Source: Actinomycetota bacterium (GTDB lineage: Bacteria > Actinomycetota > Thermoleophilia > Miltoncostaeales > Miltoncostaeaceae). Taken from it: a DNA stretch of 5,682 nt. The position numbers and the translations under genes were made by a program. A model generated the notes under the pieces. The model worked only from the letters and a program-made list of their open reading frames with translations, did not search any database and had not been told where the DNA came from. This document shows, piece by piece, positions 5,275 through 5,682 of this stretch (its first letter is position 1; each line of letters starts with the position of its first letter). Location: positions 1-5,682 of the forward strand of contig CANGAY010000065.1 of assembly GCA_947451735.1 (NCBI GenBank). The letters run 5' to 3'.

Positions 5275-5682
5275 CTACGCGGCCCCGGCCTGCGCGGCGC
5301 GTCCGCGCATGCCGATGCGAAGAAGGACGCCCACGGCGACCAGGTTGGTCAGTGTGTGGCTCCCGCCATACGACATGAATGGCAGCGGGATACCTGTGAT
5401 CGGCATGATGCCCACGTTCATCCCGATGTTAACGAACACCTCGAACGCCATCATCGCGGCGATACCCGCGGCCACCAGGCGCTCCAGTTCGGTGGGCGCC
5501 AATCGCATGATCACGATGGCGCGCCACACCAGCACGAAGTAGGCCGCGATGAGCAGACCGCCGCCCATGAAGCCGAACATCTCGGCCACCACGGCGAAGA
5601 TGAAGTCGGTGTGGTGCTCGGGGAGGAAGTCGTTGATGGTCTGGGTGGCGCCCGACGGCCCCTTGCCAAGCGCCCCGCCCGA
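5275..5682 (-). CDS. rodA: Rod-shape determining protein RodA, C-terminal part (5' end beyond window)
   Basis: RodA is the SEDS-family peptidoglycan glycosyltransferase that builds the lateral wall with a class B PBP. The window holds the last 135 residues. The frame enters at GKGPSGATQ, then FLPEHHTDFIFAVVAEMFGF, the SEDS extracellular-loop signature (usually LPExHTDFIFAVxAEExGF). A membrane helix GGGLLIAAYFVLVWRA follows, then FVNIGMNVGIMPITGIPLPF and MSYGGSHTLTNLVAVGVLL, which match the family C-terminus. PITGIPLPFMSYGGS is diagnostic for FtsW/RodA. The LPEHHTDFIFA wording and the very short cytosolic tail favour RodA over FtsW. The catalytic Asp lies upstream, outside the window. The His in SYGGSHTL replaces a commonly small residue. 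The stop is 2 nt before the next gene, so it heads the operon section seen here. Confidence 0.94.
   Translation of the reverse strand, partial: SGGALGKGPSGATQTINDFLPEHHTDFIFAVVAEMFGFMGGGLLIAAYFVLVWRAIVIMRLAPTELERLVAAGIAAMMAFEVFVNIGMNVGIMPITGIPLPFMSYGGSHTLTNLVAVGVLLRIGMRGRAAQAGAA

Overview
The window is a very GC-rich stretch of a bacterial chromosome. The minus strand carries a conserved housekeeping cluster and the plus strand carries one gene that interrupts it. The gene order, the GC-rich codon use and the style of the DUF697-like protein suggest a high-GC actinobacterial lineage, most likely Thermoleophilia (Solirubrobacterales-like). This taxonomic placement is inference only.

Minus-strand order in transcription direction, right to left: the C-terminal third of RodA (5682-5275, cut by the window edge), a DUF697-like membrane-associated protein of unknown function (5272-4412), ribonuclease E/G (4397 or 4415 to 2898), ribosomal protein L21 (1207-911), ribosomal protein L27 (908-642) and the N-terminal half of the GTPase Obg (613-1, cut by the window edge). 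Spacing within each block is tight: 2 nt between rodA and the DUF697-like gene, a probable 4-nt overlap between that gene and rng, 2 nt between rplU and rpmA, and 28 nt between rpmA and obg.

Between rng and rplU, on the plus strand, lies a 547-codon gene (1258-2901) for an exported family-5 (peptide/nickel type) solute-binding protein. It runs head-to-head with rplU across about 50 bp and tail-to-tail with rng. The last two genes share a CTAG tetranucleotide that holds both stop codons. No permease or ATPase gene for a transporter is visible.

The cluster joins cell elongation (RodA, septum-independent peptidoglycan polymerisation) to RNA processing (RNase E/G) and large-subunit ribosome assembly (L21, L27, Obg). 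The solute-binding protein is a functional outsider, and its insertion probably forces rplU-rpmA-obg to have their own promoter.

The points most worth checking are an Obg P-loop in which the invariant lysine reads as threonine, an apparent CTG start for RNase E/G overlapping the upstream stop as CTGA, a cluster of inverted repeats in the divergent rplU/solute-binding-protein region, and two back-to-back hairpins at the convergent gene ends. I see no RNA gene, CRISPR array, insertion sequence or phage gene. I found no stretch over 300 bases without a gene, and no convincing new multi-gene system.
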